From Caballeronia sordidicola (GTDB taxonomy: Bacteria > Pseudomonadota > Gammaproteobacteria > Burkholderiales > Burkholderiaceae), in the NCBI RefSeq assembly GCF_001544455.2, contig NZ_FCOC02000002.1:496001-560000 (forward strand): a stretch of DNA of 64,000 nucleotides. The letters are read 5' to 3'. Each line of letters opens with the position of its first letter. The stretch's first letter is position 1. A program made the translations under genes and the position numbers. The notes under the pieces are model-generated. The model did no database searches. It saw nothing but the letters and a program-made list of their open reading frames with translations, and was not told the origin of the DNA. Positions 17,273 through 26,178 of the stretch are shown piece after piece.

Positions 17273-17435
17273 TCATTTTTGCTTTCCGCCTGAGCGCGAA
17301 GCTTTCAAGTCTCGGTTAGACTATTTTGAAGCGCCTGATCGAAGCACTCAATGCTCGATCTGGCGTTTGCGTGCGTGCGCCGCCTGGCCGCGCCCGTCTT
17401 TATCCTGCTTGCTGGCTTATCCTGGATGACCGCTG

Positions 17436-18155
17436 ATGAAACGTGAAGTCCTGGCGATACGCCACGTCCATTTCGAAGATCTCGGTAGCCTGGAGCTGGT
17501 GCTGGGGGATCGTGGACAACTGGTGCGTTACCTTGATGTCGGCCGGGCCCGCATTGAAGCGCCGGATCCGCTCGATACCTCGTTGATGGTCGTGCTTGGC
17601 GGTCCCATTGGCGCTTACGACGACGCGCTTTTTCCCCATCTGAATCCCTTGCTCGCGATGCTTGAAAAGCGCATTGAGGCGGGCTTGCCTACGATTGGCA
17701 TTTGCCTGGGTGCGCAATTGATTGCTCGTGCGCTGGGCGCTCGCGTTTATCCGGCGGCGCAAAAAGAGCTGGGTTGGAAGCCGCTCACATTGACCGATGC
17801 CGGGCGTGCGTCCGCGTTGCGGCATCTTGAGGTGGATGGCAAATCCACGCCCGTTCTTCACTGGCACGGCGATACCTTCGACCTTCCTGCGGGCGCGACG
17901 CTGCTGGCATCGACTGATGTTTGTGCGAACCAGGCATTCAGTTGGGGCGGCCATGTTCTTGGCCTGCAATGTCATCCCGAGGTATTGGTCGACCGGTTCG
18001 AAAGCTGGCTTGTCGCGTATCCGGGCGAAGTGGCGGAAAGTGGCGGCGACGTGGTCACCTTGCGCGCGGAGACGGCGCGCCATGGTCCTGCGCTTGAGCG
18101 TGCGGCGCGCAAGATGTTTGGCGAATGGCTCGATGGCGTTGAGCCTTCCAAATGA
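17436..18155 (+). CDS. Class I glutamine amidotransferase domain protein
   Basis: Stand-alone class I GATase (239 aa) of the GMP-synthase-like group. It has the oxyanion segment VLGGPIGAYD, nucleophile motif GICLGAQ (Cys at about residue 91), HWHGDTF, and the catalytic His-Glu pair in LQCHPE. No synthetase domain is attached and its acceptor is unknown; relatives are annotated as putative GMP synthase-like or gamma-glutamyl-hydrolase-type proteins. Eighteen bases separate it from the MOSC gene, so the two are probably cotranscribed. Confidence 0.9.
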   Translation: MKREVLAIRHVHFEDLGSLELVLGDRGQLVRYLDVGRARIEAPDPLDTSLMVVLGGPIGAYDDALFPHLNPLLAMLEKRIEAGLPTIGICLGAQLIARALGARVYPAAQKELGWKPLTLTDAGRASALRHLEVDGKSTPVLHWHGDTFDLPAGATLLASTDVCANQAFSWGGHVLGLQCHPEVLVDRFESWLVAYPGEVAESGGDVVTLRAETARHGPALERAARKMFGEWLDGVEPSK

Positions 18156-18172
18156 AGCGGGAGCATTGACCC

Positions 18173-18880
18173 ATGAATCTTGTTATCGATGCTGTGCTTG
18201 CTGGCGACATTGCGCCGCTTGGCACGCGGGGCAAGCGCAGTGCGATTCGCAAGACGGCGCTTGCGGCGCGTGTCCATGTGGGGGAAACGGGGCTTGAAGG
18301 TGATCGTCAGTATGAGCGCAAGCACCATGGTGGCCCGGAGAAGGCGCTGCACCATTACAGCCGCGATCACTACGCCGCATGGCGTGATGAATGGCCGGAA
18401 CTGTCGGCGGGATTGGAGCGTTTTGACGCGCCGGGTGCTTTCGGAGAAAACATCTCGACGAAGGGCCTGAATGAAGCTGATGTGTGTGTTGGGGATGTGT
18501 ATCGGCTTGGCACGGTGATTGTGCAGGTATCGCAGCCGCGCCAGCCGTGCTGGAAGCTCAACTTGCATTTTTCCCGCGATGACATGTCAAGGCGTGTACA
18601 GGATACGCGCCGCACGGGCTGGTATTACCGGGTGCTGGAGCCGGGAGAAGTAGCTGCTGGTGACGTTATGGAAAGGTTGGCGCGGCCGCATGCTGAATGG
18701 AGTATTGAGCGTTTGTTGCGGGTGTTCTACGTCGACCGTGATGATGGTGTGGCGCTGGAAGAGATGGCGGCGCTTGAGGCACTGACGCCGTCTTGGCGCG
18801 CCACGGCGGCGAAGCGTCTGGAGAGTGGCAAGACGGAATCCTGGGCGATGAGACTTAACACGCCATCCGGCGCGATATAA
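18173..18880 (+). CDS. MOSC domain protein, YiiM-like
   Basis: MOSC-domain protein (235 aa) similar to YiiM, the molybdenum-cofactor-dependent enzyme that reduces N-hydroxylated bases. The MOSC domain covers about residues 30-165 with GLEGDRQYERKHHGGPEKAL, GAFGENI and the cofactor-ligand Cys in QPRQPCWKL. The C-terminal 60 or so residues form the 3-alpha domain seen in YiiM. It follows the amidotransferase gene closely. The Mo-cofactor role is from family knowledge. Confidence 0.88.
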   Translation: MNLVIDAVLAGDIAPLGTRGKRSAIRKTALAARVHVGETGLEGDRQYERKHHGGPEKALHHYSRDHYAAWRDEWPELSAGLERFDAPGAFGENISTKGLNEADVCVGDVYRLGTVIVQVSQPRQPCWKLNLHFSRDDMSRRVQDTRRTGWYYRVLEPGEVAAGDVMERLARPHAEWSIERLLRVFYVDRDDGVALEEMAALEALTPSWRATAAKRLESGKTESWAMRLNTPSGAI

Positions 18881-19230
18881 AAGAAAAGCATTCAAGAAAG
18901 GCAACGCGAAGAGACTAGCGATTTCCAATTTAGCTGCCACGGACACTGGCGGCGAAGCGTGTGGGTATCTGTGGCCGGAGGGGGAGGGTTTCAACTGTCT
19001 GTGGTTTTACGCTGAGCGTTCTTTTGAAGTCCCAAGCAGATGGAATGCGCGCTTGGTCCACATAAGAATTAGCGGTTGAAAGGCGTTTTCTTTGCTTCAT
19101 TTCTTTTCGCAAAAACCAACCCTCATCAAGCACCAGCGCGACCCCTTGTGCATGGAAAAAACCGAAGTGCTATTCTAAACCGCGAAATCCGCCGTCCATT
19201 TCACGCCGTCCATTCCACATCGGATCTCCC
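18881..19230. other. Intergenic region upstream of the OYE gene
   Basis: 350 bases with no gene. A TATTCT sequence about 60 bases before the OYE start could be a -10 element with TTGTGC 19 bp upstream, but the spacing is long and the support weak. Confidence 0.35.
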
Positions 19231-20343
19231 ATGAGTGCACTATTCTCCCCATTCACGCTGCGGAGCGTAACGCTTCCGAACCGCATTGTTGTATCGCCGA
19301 TGTGCCAGTACTCTGCGGAACGTGGAGAAGCAACGGCATGGCACATGATCCACTTGGGAAGCTTGGCGCTATCCGGCGCTGGCATGCTGTGCCTGGAAGC
19401 CACGTCGGTGGAACCGGAAGGCCGCATCACCCCGGGCGACCTGGGCCTGTGGGACGACGTAACAGAAGCGGCCTTGAAACCAGTAATCGATGCCATCCGC
19501 AAGCATTCGCACATCGCGATCACGATGCAACTCGGCCACGCTGGCCGCAAGGCATCGAGCGCGGCGCCATGGGACGGCGGCCAGTTGATTCCAGTATCCG
19601 AGGGCGGCTGGATGCCATTCGCGCCATCGGCAATTCCGCACAAGGAAGGTGAAACGCCGCCGCTGGCGCTCGATTCAGCCGGCCTCATCCGCATTCGCGA
19701 CGCTTTCGTGGCAACGGCAAAACGCGCCGCGCGCCTGGGCCTGGACGCGCTCGAAGTACACGCCGCGCACGGCTACCTGCTGCATCAGTTTCTCTCGCCG
19801 CTCGCAAACCAGCGCACCGACGAATACGGCGGTTCGCTCGAAAACCGCATGCGTTTTCCGCTCGAAGTGTTCGACGCCGTGCGTGCCGCTTTCCCCGCCG
19901 ATAAACCCGTAGGCCTGCGTGTATCGGCGTCGGATTGGGTCGAGGGCGGCTGGGATCTGGAGCAGACCATTGTGTTCGTGAAGGAATTGCAGAAGCACGA
20001 CGTGGACTGGATCGATGTATCGTCGGGTGGCGTTTCGCCTTTGCAGCAGATTCCGCTGTCGCCGGGTTATCAACTGCCGTTTGCCAAGGCGATCAAGGAA
20101 GCAACGGGCGTGAACACCATGGGCGTTGGCTTGATCACGGACCCGCAGCACGCTGAAGAGATCATCGAGTCGGGGCAGGCCGATCTTGTCGCGCTTGCCC
20201 GCGCGCTGCTCTACAATCCGCGCTGGCCGTGGCACGCGGCGGCTCAACTGGGCGCAACGGTGGAAGCGCCGCCGCAATACTGGCGCTCGCAGCCGCGCGA
20301 CCAGAAGGCGCTATTCGGCGATATTTCCTTCGGCCAACGATAA
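19231..20343 (+). CDS. Old yellow enzyme family NADH:flavin oxidoreductase (YqjM/XenA-like)
   Basis: FMN-dependent ene-reductase (370 aa) that reduces activated C=C bonds or xenobiotics using NAD(P)H. It has the thermophilic-like/YqjM subgroup signature PMCQYSAERGEATAWH with the redox-tuning Cys at about residue 26. Also present are QLGHAGRKA, HAAHGYLLHQFLSPLANQRTDEYGGS (catalytic HxxH plus Tyr-rich loop) and C-terminal GLITDP..AEEII...DLVALARALLYNPRWP. Full length and single gene, followed by a terminator. Natural substrate unknown. Confidence 0.93.
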   Translation: MSALFSPFTLRSVTLPNRIVVSPMCQYSAERGEATAWHMIHLGSLALSGAGMLCLEATSVEPEGRITPGDLGLWDDVTEAALKPVIDAIRKHSHIAITMQLGHAGRKASSAAPWDGGQLIPVSEGGWMPFAPSAIPHKEGETPPLALDSAGLIRIRDAFVATAKRAARLGLDALEVHAAHGYLLHQFLSPLANQRTDEYGGSLENRMRFPLEVFDAVRAAFPADKPVGLRVSASDWVEGGWDLEQTIVFVKELQKHDVDWIDVSSGGVSPLQQIPLSPGYQLPFAKAIKEATGVNTMGVGLITDPQHAEEIIESGQADLVALARALLYNPRWPWHAAAQLGATVEAPPQYWRSQPRDQKALFGDISFGQR

Positions 20344-20474
20344 AACCACAGCACGCCAAGCAACGGAATTAAAGGAGCGGTTGAACTCGTGCGCGCCTAG
20401 CGTGTACGATGCCGATGTTCACCTGCCGACACGCAACCAGGCGTTCAACAAATCGGCAGGGAAGGAAGCCAAGC

Positions 20475-20510
20475 AACGCGGCGCCTCGCATCAGGCCGCC
20501 GCGTTTTTTT
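20475..20510 (+). terminator. Intrinsic terminator after the OYE gene
   Basis: Perfect 9-bp stem AACGCGGCG (20475-20483) with CGCCGCGTT (20497-20505), followed by a run of T. Confidence 0.9.
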
Positions 20511-20611
20511 AATCCACGTTCCGGTTCATCACCGTTCGCGTGAAGCCGGTTCGGGGCGAAGTTGGAAGCGTCTTGCTAAGCCAAACCGATTCGTTTTAAA
20601 GGATTCAGTCG

Positions 20612-21061
20612 ATGAGTTCACGGAGGGTCGCTGTCCGCCGTTCGGGCATACACGGCAAGGGCGTGTTCGCCGCTGTGCCACTCGCCAAGGGCGAGCTGAT
20701 TATCGAGTACAAGGGCGAACGCATTTCGTGGAAAGAGGCATTGCGCCGTCATCCACACAACCCGGACGAGCCGAATCACACGTTTTATTTCGCGCTTGAA
20801 AACGGGAAGGTGATCGACGGCAAGGTCGATGGCAACAGCGCGCGCTACATCAATCACTCGTGCGCGCCGAATTGCGAAGCCGAAGAGAAGGAAGGGCGCG
20901 TATTCATTCACGCGCTGCGTGCGATCAAGGAAGATGAAGAGCTGTACTACGACTACGGTCTCGTCATCGACGGTCGCATCACCAAGAAGCTGAAGAAGGA
21001 ATACGAGTGCCGCTGTGGCGCCAAGAAGTGCCGTGGCACCATGCTGGCGCTGAAGAAGTAA
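20612..21061 (+). CDS. SET-domain lysine methyltransferase-like protein
   Basis: Compact protein (149 aa) that is almost only a SET domain plus post-SET. Residues 5-25 contain the SAM-binding GIHGKGVFA. NHSCAPNC (81-88) is the core SET pseudoknot motif, ELYYDYG (110-116) holds the active-site Tyr, and CRCGAKKCRG (133-142) is a post-SET zinc cluster. These are the elements required for protein-lysine methyltransfer to occur in eukaryotic SET enzymes. Bacterial homologues exist in Chlamydia, Legionella and Burkholderia. No secretion signal is evident. The cellular target is unknown; HU or other basic proteins are only guesses. Confidence 0.92.
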   Translation: MSSRRVAVRRSGIHGKGVFAAVPLAKGELIIEYKGERISWKEALRRHPHNPDEPNHTFYFALENGKVIDGKVDGNSARYINHSCAPNCEAEEKEGRVFIHALRAIKEDEELYYDYGLVIDGRITKKLKKEYECRCGAKKCRGTMLALKK

Positions 21062-21107
21062 GCGGGCGACCCTGTTGCATGCTGTTCATGCTGTTGTATG
21101 CGAAAGC

Positions 21108-21135
21108 GCCACGGCTTGACCGCCGTGGCTTTTTT
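21108..21135 (+). terminator. Intrinsic terminator after the SET gene
   Basis: Stem GCCACGGC (21108-21115) with GCCGTGGC (21122-21129) and six T. It abuts the stop codon of the converging histidine kinase gene. Confidence 0.9.
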
Positions 21136-22645
21136 ATGCAGGCGCGGGCTTCAAGGGCATGCGCACGATAAACCGCGCGCCGCCTTCCGGGGCCGGGGCG
21201 TCTTCATAGTGCACGCTGCCGTCGTGCAGCACCATGATGTCGTGGACGATGGCAAGACCGAGTCCTGCGCCGCCTTCCACGCCGTGGCCGTCGCCACGAA
21301 AGAAGCGCTTGAAGAGATCCGGCTGCTGTTCCGGCGACACGCCCGGGCCGTTGTCTTCCACCACTATTTCGCCGAACCGCTGGCCTTTAGCGTCGGTCGT
21401 TTGCGTCACGGTGAGCGTCACGCGCGCGCCTTCCACGCGAGAAGTGGGGACGTATTTCAACGCGTTATCGATCAGATTGGCGATCACTTCGCGCACCAGC
21501 ACGAGATTGCCACGCACGATCAGCGGATATTCGTTTTCAGGATCGTCAAGACGCTGGAAGCCCATGTCCACATGCGCGTTGAGCGCGCGCGGCACCCATT
21601 CCGCGCCGGTTTCGAACGCGAGCGCCGCGTAGTCGAAATCGGTAAAACGCGCGGCCTGTTCACCCGGCTCGGCGCGCGCGAGCGACAGCAATTGATTCGA
21701 CAAACGCACGGCGCGATCCGCCGATGCCCGCAGTTCCTTCACCGCTTCCAGCACCTTCGCTGGATCCTTCGCGCTCGCGGCCTGTTCGGCGTGCAGCTTC
21801 ACGGCGGTCAAGGGTGTACGCAGTTGGTGCGCGGCGTCAGCGATGAATTTGCGCTGTGCATCCAGCGCTGTCTTCAGGCGATCGAGCAGGCCGTTCATGG
21901 CGCTCGTCAGCGGACGGATTTCGATGGGCACGAACGATTCGTCGACTGGTTCCAGCGATGTATGCGTCTGCCGGTTGAGTGTATCGGCGAGATCGGTCAA
22001 TGGATTGAGCTGCTGGTTGACCACGCGCCAGACGATTACCCAGCCCGCCAGCAGCAGGAGCAGCAGCGGCATCATGATCGCGACCATGAATTCGACGGCG
22101 ATCCGGTATCGAGAGCCCACGCGCTGCGCCACTTCGACCACGATAGGATTGCCGTGTGTCTGGTCCACGCGCACCTGCGCCGCGCGTACGCTCGTGCCCT
22201 GATAGGTTGTTTCGAAAACGTAGGCGTAGTGAATCCGCCGCACGTTCGTGCCAGTCAGCGGCAGATCGGTCTCGCCGGCGATTTCGTTTTCACCGTCGCT
22301 GATCCGGTAGATCAACTGTTCCACCGGGTCGGAAAACATCGCGCGGGCTAGCGGCGGAACGGTCAGAGGGGCGTCGACGCCAGCAAGCTGAATCTGCTTG
22401 GAGATGGCGGTGGCGAGATCGGCAAGCGAACGGTCGACCACGTGCTGCGTGTATTGCCACGCAAGCCAATAGGCCATCAGGCCGCTCATCAGCGCAAGCA
22501 GGGACAGCGGCGCCGCAAGACGGCGCAGCAGCGAGCGCCGCAGGCTTGGCGGCTGGCTCGAAGACGTTGTTTTCGACTGCGCCAGATGCAGCCAGTCGGC
22601 GCGGTCGAAACGTTCGTCGGCGGTGCGCCGCGGAGGGAATCGCAA
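21134..22645 (-). CDS. Two-component sensor histidine kinase, TctE/QseC type
   Basis: Membrane sensor kinase (503 aa). A first transmembrane helix lies near residues 44-66, followed by a periplasmic domain of about 120 residues and a second helix near 186-208. HAMP-like sequence, the dimerisation/phosphoacceptor motif FIADAAHQLRTPLTAV (His), N box NLIDNALKY, and G boxes VEDNGPGV and GAGLGLAIV follow. The N-terminal sensor resembles the 2CSK_N type found in TctE (tricarboxylate sensing), but the ligand cannot be deduced. It lies 47 bases after its cognate regulator gene. Confidence 0.93.
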   Translation of the reverse strand: MRFPPRRTADERFDRADWLHLAQSKTTSSSQPPSLRRSLLRRLAAPLSLLALMSGLMAYWLAWQYTQHVVDRSLADLATAISKQIQLAGVDAPLTVPPLARAMFSDPVEQLIYRISDGENEIAGETDLPLTGTNVRRIHYAYVFETTYQGTSVRAAQVRVDQTHGNPIVVEVAQRVGSRYRIAVEFMVAIMMPLLLLLLAGWVIVWRVVNQQLNPLTDLADTLNRQTHTSLEPVDESFVPIEIRPLTSAMNGLLDRLKTALDAQRKFIADAAHQLRTPLTAVKLHAEQAASAKDPAKVLEAVKELRASADRAVRLSNQLLSLARAEPGEQAARFTDFDYAALAFETGAEWVPRALNAHVDMGFQRLDDPENEYPLIVRGNLVLVREVIANLIDNALKYVPTSRVEGARVTLTVTQTTDAKGQRFGEIVVEDNGPGVSPEQQPDLFKRFFRGDGHGVEGGAGLGLAIVHDIMVLHDGSVHYEDAPAPEGGARFIVRMPLKPAPA

Positions 22646-22692
22646 GGTACTGAGTCTTTACTCGTCGGGCGGGTGGGCCACGGACAAACCGC

Positions 22693-23379
22693 TTACGCGG
22701 CTGGCCGGATTTCCTGCAGCAAATACCCGAAGCCACGTACCGTCACGATTTCCACGCGGCAGTTTTCGAGCTTCTTGCGAACCCGGTGCACGTAGACTTC
22801 AATGGCGGTATCGCCGAGATCGCCGCCAAAGTGCGTGAGGTGATCCTGCAATTGCGCCTTGCTGACCACGCGGCCATGGCGCAGCAGCAGCATTTCCAGC
22901 ACGGCGAATTCGCGCGGCGACAGTTCGAGCGGTTTTTCATCGTTGAAAATGCGGCGATCCACGCCCGACAAACGCAAACCACCCAGCGATACTTCCGGAC
23001 GCGGCACGTCGCCATGCGGGCCGCTACGGCGCATCACAGCGCGAATACGCGCTTCGAGTTCCGCGGGTTCGAACGGCTTGAGCATATAGTCGTCGGCGCC
23101 GCTGTTCAGGCCCTGAACGCGGTCATGCAACTCGTCGCGCGCGGTGAGGATGATCACGGGCGTGTGACGATTGCCTTGGCGAAAACGCGACAACAGCGTC
23201 ATGCCGTCGATACCCGGCAAGCCGAGATCGAGAATCACCAGTTCATGACGGTTTTGCGTGAGCGCTTGCTCCGCGAAAATGCCGTCGTGAACCATATCGA
23301 CGGTAAAACCGGCTTGTTCGAGACTGCTTTGAATGCCGCGTGCGATAGGGCGGTCATCTTCAATCAGAAGGATTCGCAT
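22693..23379 (-). CDS. OmpR-family response regulator, TctD/QseB type
   Basis: Response regulator (228 aa) with a receiver domain (residues 1-120: EDD acidic pocket, phosphoacceptor Asp in VILDLGLPG, conserved Thr and Lys in the usual positions). A winged-helix OmpR/PhoB output domain covers about 125-220 (LSPREFAVLEMLL, ending TVRGFGYLL). It precedes the histidine kinase gene in the same transcript. Targets are not apparent from neighbours. Confidence 0.94.
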   Translation of the reverse strand: MRILLIEDDRPIARGIQSSLEQAGFTVDMVHDGIFAEQALTQNRHELVILDLGLPGIDGMTLLSRFRQGNRHTPVIILTARDELHDRVQGLNSGADDYMLKPFEPAELEARIRAVMRRSGPHGDVPRPEVSLGGLRLSGVDRRIFNDEKPLELSPREFAVLEMLLLRHGRVVSKAQLQDHLTHFGGDLGDTAIEVYVHRVRKKLENCRVEIVTVRGFGYLLQEIRPAA

Positions 23380-24022
23380 GGAAGTCGCTCTTATACGATA
23401 TGGGTTAGGCTCGATTGCACGCTGCGGCTGCCAGCCGGAAATCGCACGTGTTGCATACCGCGGCGGCGTCCGGGGCAGGTCAGCAATCCTTTCTTATTAC
23501 GCCAAATGCTGCATTGCACATTGCCTTGCAGCGGTTTATTGCGGCTCGACACTCGCCAGTTCCCATTTGCGTCGAATTGGCCGCATCGGGTTTTTGTTGC
23601 GCTTCCAGGCTTTTTCAGTTTGAATGCGCCGCCAAAACCGCATGCGTGGTGATTGTACAGGGTCGCCCTGTACCGCCAACGAAGTGACGTAACCGAGGGC
23701 GCAGCGTTGCAGTTAAAGCTTACACATCGATCAGGAATCAACTTTCCATATGTAAGGATAAGTCGATTCAGGCTTGCATATCACTTTGTTTTTGCTTTCG
23801 AATGACGGTGTGACATGTCTTTTAGCCGTGGTTATTGCGGTTTTTGGATGTCATCGTTTGTAATACGAAGGTTACGGATTCATGGCGGATCGATTGACTT
23901 TATTGTGATGGTTATGCGAGTCCCGGATCTTTTCTCCTTCGCAATGTCGGGCCTGGCGACGCATTATCTTGCGTCCGGGCACGGTAAGCTTGCGTCCTTT
24001 CAGATCTAACGCAGGCTTTCCC
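23380..24022. other. Intergenic region between divergent regulator genes
   Basis: About 640 bases between the response-regulator gene (minus) and the AsnC gene (plus). No gene was recognised. It contains a perfect inverted repeat at 23655-23673. Composition around 23700-23960 is AT-richer than coding DNA, consistent with promoters. Confidence 0.4.
23655..23673. repeat. Perfect inverted repeat, possible operator or RNA hairpin
   Basis: GTACAGGG (23655-23662), spacer TCG, CCCTGTAC (23666-23673). No T run follows on either strand, so it is not a standard terminator. It lies about 280 bp upstream of the two-component operon. Confidence 0.5.
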
Positions 24023-24511
24023 ATGATCGATCTCGATCACTTCGATCTCGCGCTACTCGACGTTCTGCAGCGCTCCGGCCGCGCCACGCATCAGCAACTG
24101 GCCGAGGAAGTGCCGTTGTCGCCGTCCCAGATCGGGCGGCGGCTTCAGCGGCTGGAGGCGACTGGCGTGATCGATGGATACCGTGTGGTGCTGCGTCCGG
24201 AAAAGCTCGGACTCGGCGTGACCGCGTTTACGAGCCTGAAGCTCAAGCATCACGGCGATACGGTCATCGACCAGTTCCAGCAGCAGATCGAGACATTGCC
24301 GGAAGTGCTGGAATGCCACGCGACCGTGGGCGACGCCGATTATTTGCTGCGCATTGTCGCGCCCGACCTGAACGCGCTTTCCACGTTCGTCATGAAAAAA
24401 CTGATGCGTGTGCCCGGCGTGGACAGCGTGCGTTCGAACATCGTGTTGACTACGTTCAAGCGCAATGGACCGTTGCCGCTCGGGCATCTTGCGCCGAAAG
24501 ATATCGACTAA
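24023..24511 (+). CDS. Lrp/AsnC-family transcriptional regulator
   Basis: Feast/famine regulator (162 aa). The N-terminal helix-turn-helix runs over residues about 5-55 (LDVLQRSGRATHQQLAEEV, LSPSQIGRRLQRLEATGVI). The C-terminal RAM/AsnC ligand-binding domain has a VLECHATVGDADYLLRI beta strand and a GVDSVRSNIVLTTFK end. I chose ATG 24023 because the extra upstream residues in the open frame are not part of the fold. Effector amino acid is unknown. Confidence 0.92.
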   Translation: MIDLDHFDLALLDVLQRSGRATHQQLAEEVPLSPSQIGRRLQRLEATGVIDGYRVVLRPEKLGLGVTAFTSLKLKHHGDTVIDQFQQQIETLPEVLECHATVGDADYLLRIVAPDLNALSTFVMKKLMRVPGVDSVRSNIVLTTFKRNGPLPLGHLAPKDID

Positions 24512-24517
24512 AAGGAA

Positions 24518-25036
24518 TCAGGCCGGTTCGCTGAGCAAATCGACGTACGCAACCGGCACCAGATCCGCGCTCGATACACCCAGCTTCGCGAATAATTCCT
24601 CGGCTTCCTTCTCGCCGCCTTCTTCGTCGTCGTCCTGGCCGAGCAGCACTTCCAGTTCGATAAAATCGCCGAGTCCGTCAACCCGATCCAGATGCACGCG
24701 CGTGCGCCCGACAATATAAACATGGCGCTCCTTGTTGACGATCCCGCGCGTGTTCAGCGCCTGCGCGAGCAGCGCGTGCATGGCTTCCGGGTTCGTCACC
24801 GGGCTGCGCGAGTAATACGAAACCTTCGGACCGTCGCGGTCATCGCGCTGATAGAAGATCAGTTCGGCGGGCGTGTTGTCATCGAATTGACGCAATTTGA
24901 GGCGGCCGTTCGGCACGTCGTAGAAAAAATCCTGCTGGCGATAGATCATCGGCGGTTCAGTGGCGAGCGCAGCCGCGCGCGCGAGAAGCTGGTCGAACTG
25001 ATGCGCGCGAGCCTTGATTTCAATGTTGCGTGCCAT
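24518..25036 (-). CDS. CYTH-domain protein (class IV adenylate cyclase/thiamine triphosphatase-like)
   Basis: CYTH superfamily protein (172 aa) that folds as a triphosphate tunnel enzyme. The N-terminal signature NIEIKARA is the ExExK-type motif. Alternating charged strands include LKLRQF, ELIFYQRDD and HLDRVDGLGDFIELEV. The family includes class IV adenylate cyclase, thiamine triphosphatase and inorganic triphosphatase. The activity cannot be chosen from sequence. It ends seven bases from the AsnC gene on the opposite strand. Confidence 0.88.
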   Translation of the reverse strand: MARNIEIKARAHQFDQLLARAAALATEPPMIYRQQDFFYDVPNGRLKLRQFDDNTPAELIFYQRDDRDGPKVSYYSRSPVTNPEAMHALLAQALNTRGIVNKERHVYIVGRTRVHLDRVDGLGDFIELEVLLGQDDDEEGGEKEAEELFAKLGVSSADLVPVAYVDLLSEPA

Positions 25037-25119
25037 GTTTGCGTATTCCTGTTGACGTGGGCGCGAGAGGCGCGACCCTCAGACTAACAAAGTTTGGCGG
25101 CCGCGAGTCTTCTTCGCCG

Positions 25120-26040
25120 TTACGTCGCCCACTGGTCTTCGATCAGACGTAACGCCGCAGCAATGCTCGGCTCCTCGCGGCGCTCCGCTAACACGATGAA
25201 CGACAACTGCGTCGGCACCGTGACGCCTTCCACGATAGTGAGCGCATGCGCGTGCGCTTCCGCAAGCGCAATGGAATCGCGCACGAGCGTGAGACCCACG
25301 CCCGATTTGACGAGATCGAGCATGGACGGCTCCTGATCCACTTCAGCGACCTTGACGGGCTGAACGCCGTGGGCGTTGAAGAGACGGGTCAGCAGACGGT
25401 TATGCGCCGATTCCGCTGGCGTCCAGATCCAGGGCAGACGGGCAAGCGCGACCCAGTCGGGCGTGCCGGTCTTCGGATGTGTCGTCCGGTTGACGCGATC
25501 CTTCCATCCGGCCGGCGCGAGCACGCGATACAGATAAGGCTTGAGCTGTACGACATGAAATCGATGCGCATCGCGGGGTTCATCGATTGCCGGATCGCCG
25601 ATGTAGAACCCGACATCCAGGTCGCGCGCTTTCAGGCGCTCCAGCACCCAGCCCGACATGCCGTGCCTGAGCGCGGTTTCAACGCGCGGATACGTCTCCA
25701 CCAGCGCGCGCAAGAACCCGCCCAGCCGGAGAAATTCGGGATCGAGGATCGTACCTATGGTCAGCCGCCCGCTGATTTCGTGCCGCAGCGCGGCGGCGAC
25801 GCGCCGCACTTCGCTCGCGGCGTTGAGCGCGCGCTCCGCGTGTGGCAGCAGCGCTTCGCCGTCGCGCGTGATGATGAGTCCGTGCGACGTCCGCACAAAC
25901 AGCGTCACGCCAAGCGCTTCCTGCAGGTTCTTGATCTGCAGGCTGACAGCGGGCTGCGTTACATGCAGTTGCAACGCGGCTCGCGTGAGATTGCCCTCGC
26001 GGGCGACGGTTATAAAGGCACGGAGAAGAGTGAGGTCCAT
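25120..26040 (-). CDS. LysR-family transcriptional regulator
   Basis: LysR-type regulator (306 aa, normal length). The N-terminal winged helix-turn-helix (LLRAFITVAREGNLTRAALQLHVTQPAVSLQIKNLQEALG) is complete, followed by a substrate-binding domain from about residue 90. It is divergent from the GMC oxidoreductase gene, with 138 bases between starts. By the usual LysR logic it may regulate that gene, and an inverted repeat in the shared gap supports this weakly. Confidence 0.93.
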   Translation of the reverse strand: MDLTLLRAFITVAREGNLTRAALQLHVTQPAVSLQIKNLQEALGVTLFVRTSHGLIITRDGEALLPHAERALNAASEVRRVAAALRHEISGRLTIGTILDPEFLRLGGFLRALVETYPRVETALRHGMSGWVLERLKARDLDVGFYIGDPAIDEPRDAHRFHVVQLKPYLYRVLAPAGWKDRVNRTTHPKTGTPDWVALARLPWIWTPAESAHNRLLTRLFNAHGVQPVKVAEVDQEPSMLDLVKSGVGLTLVRDSIALAEAHAHALTIVEGVTVPTQLSFIVLAERREEPSIAAALRLIEDQWAT

Positions 26041-26091
26041 GCCTGATATTAACGTGGCTTATAAAGCTATTGAAGATATCTGATTGGATTG

Positions 26092-26108
26092 CTGCGGTGC
26101 GACCGCAG
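26092..26108. promoter_or_regulatory. Inverted repeat in the LysR/GMC divergent promoter region
   Basis: Perfect arms CTGCGGT and ACCGCAG with a 3-base spacer, midway between the divergent lysR-type and GMC genes. Candidate operator for the LysR protein. Confidence 0.45.
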
Positions 26109-26178
26109 TAGGGTGTGCAGAAAGTACGGTTCAAAACTTGGATGAACGGCCCCATATCGAGCCGTGCAGGAGGCGAAA

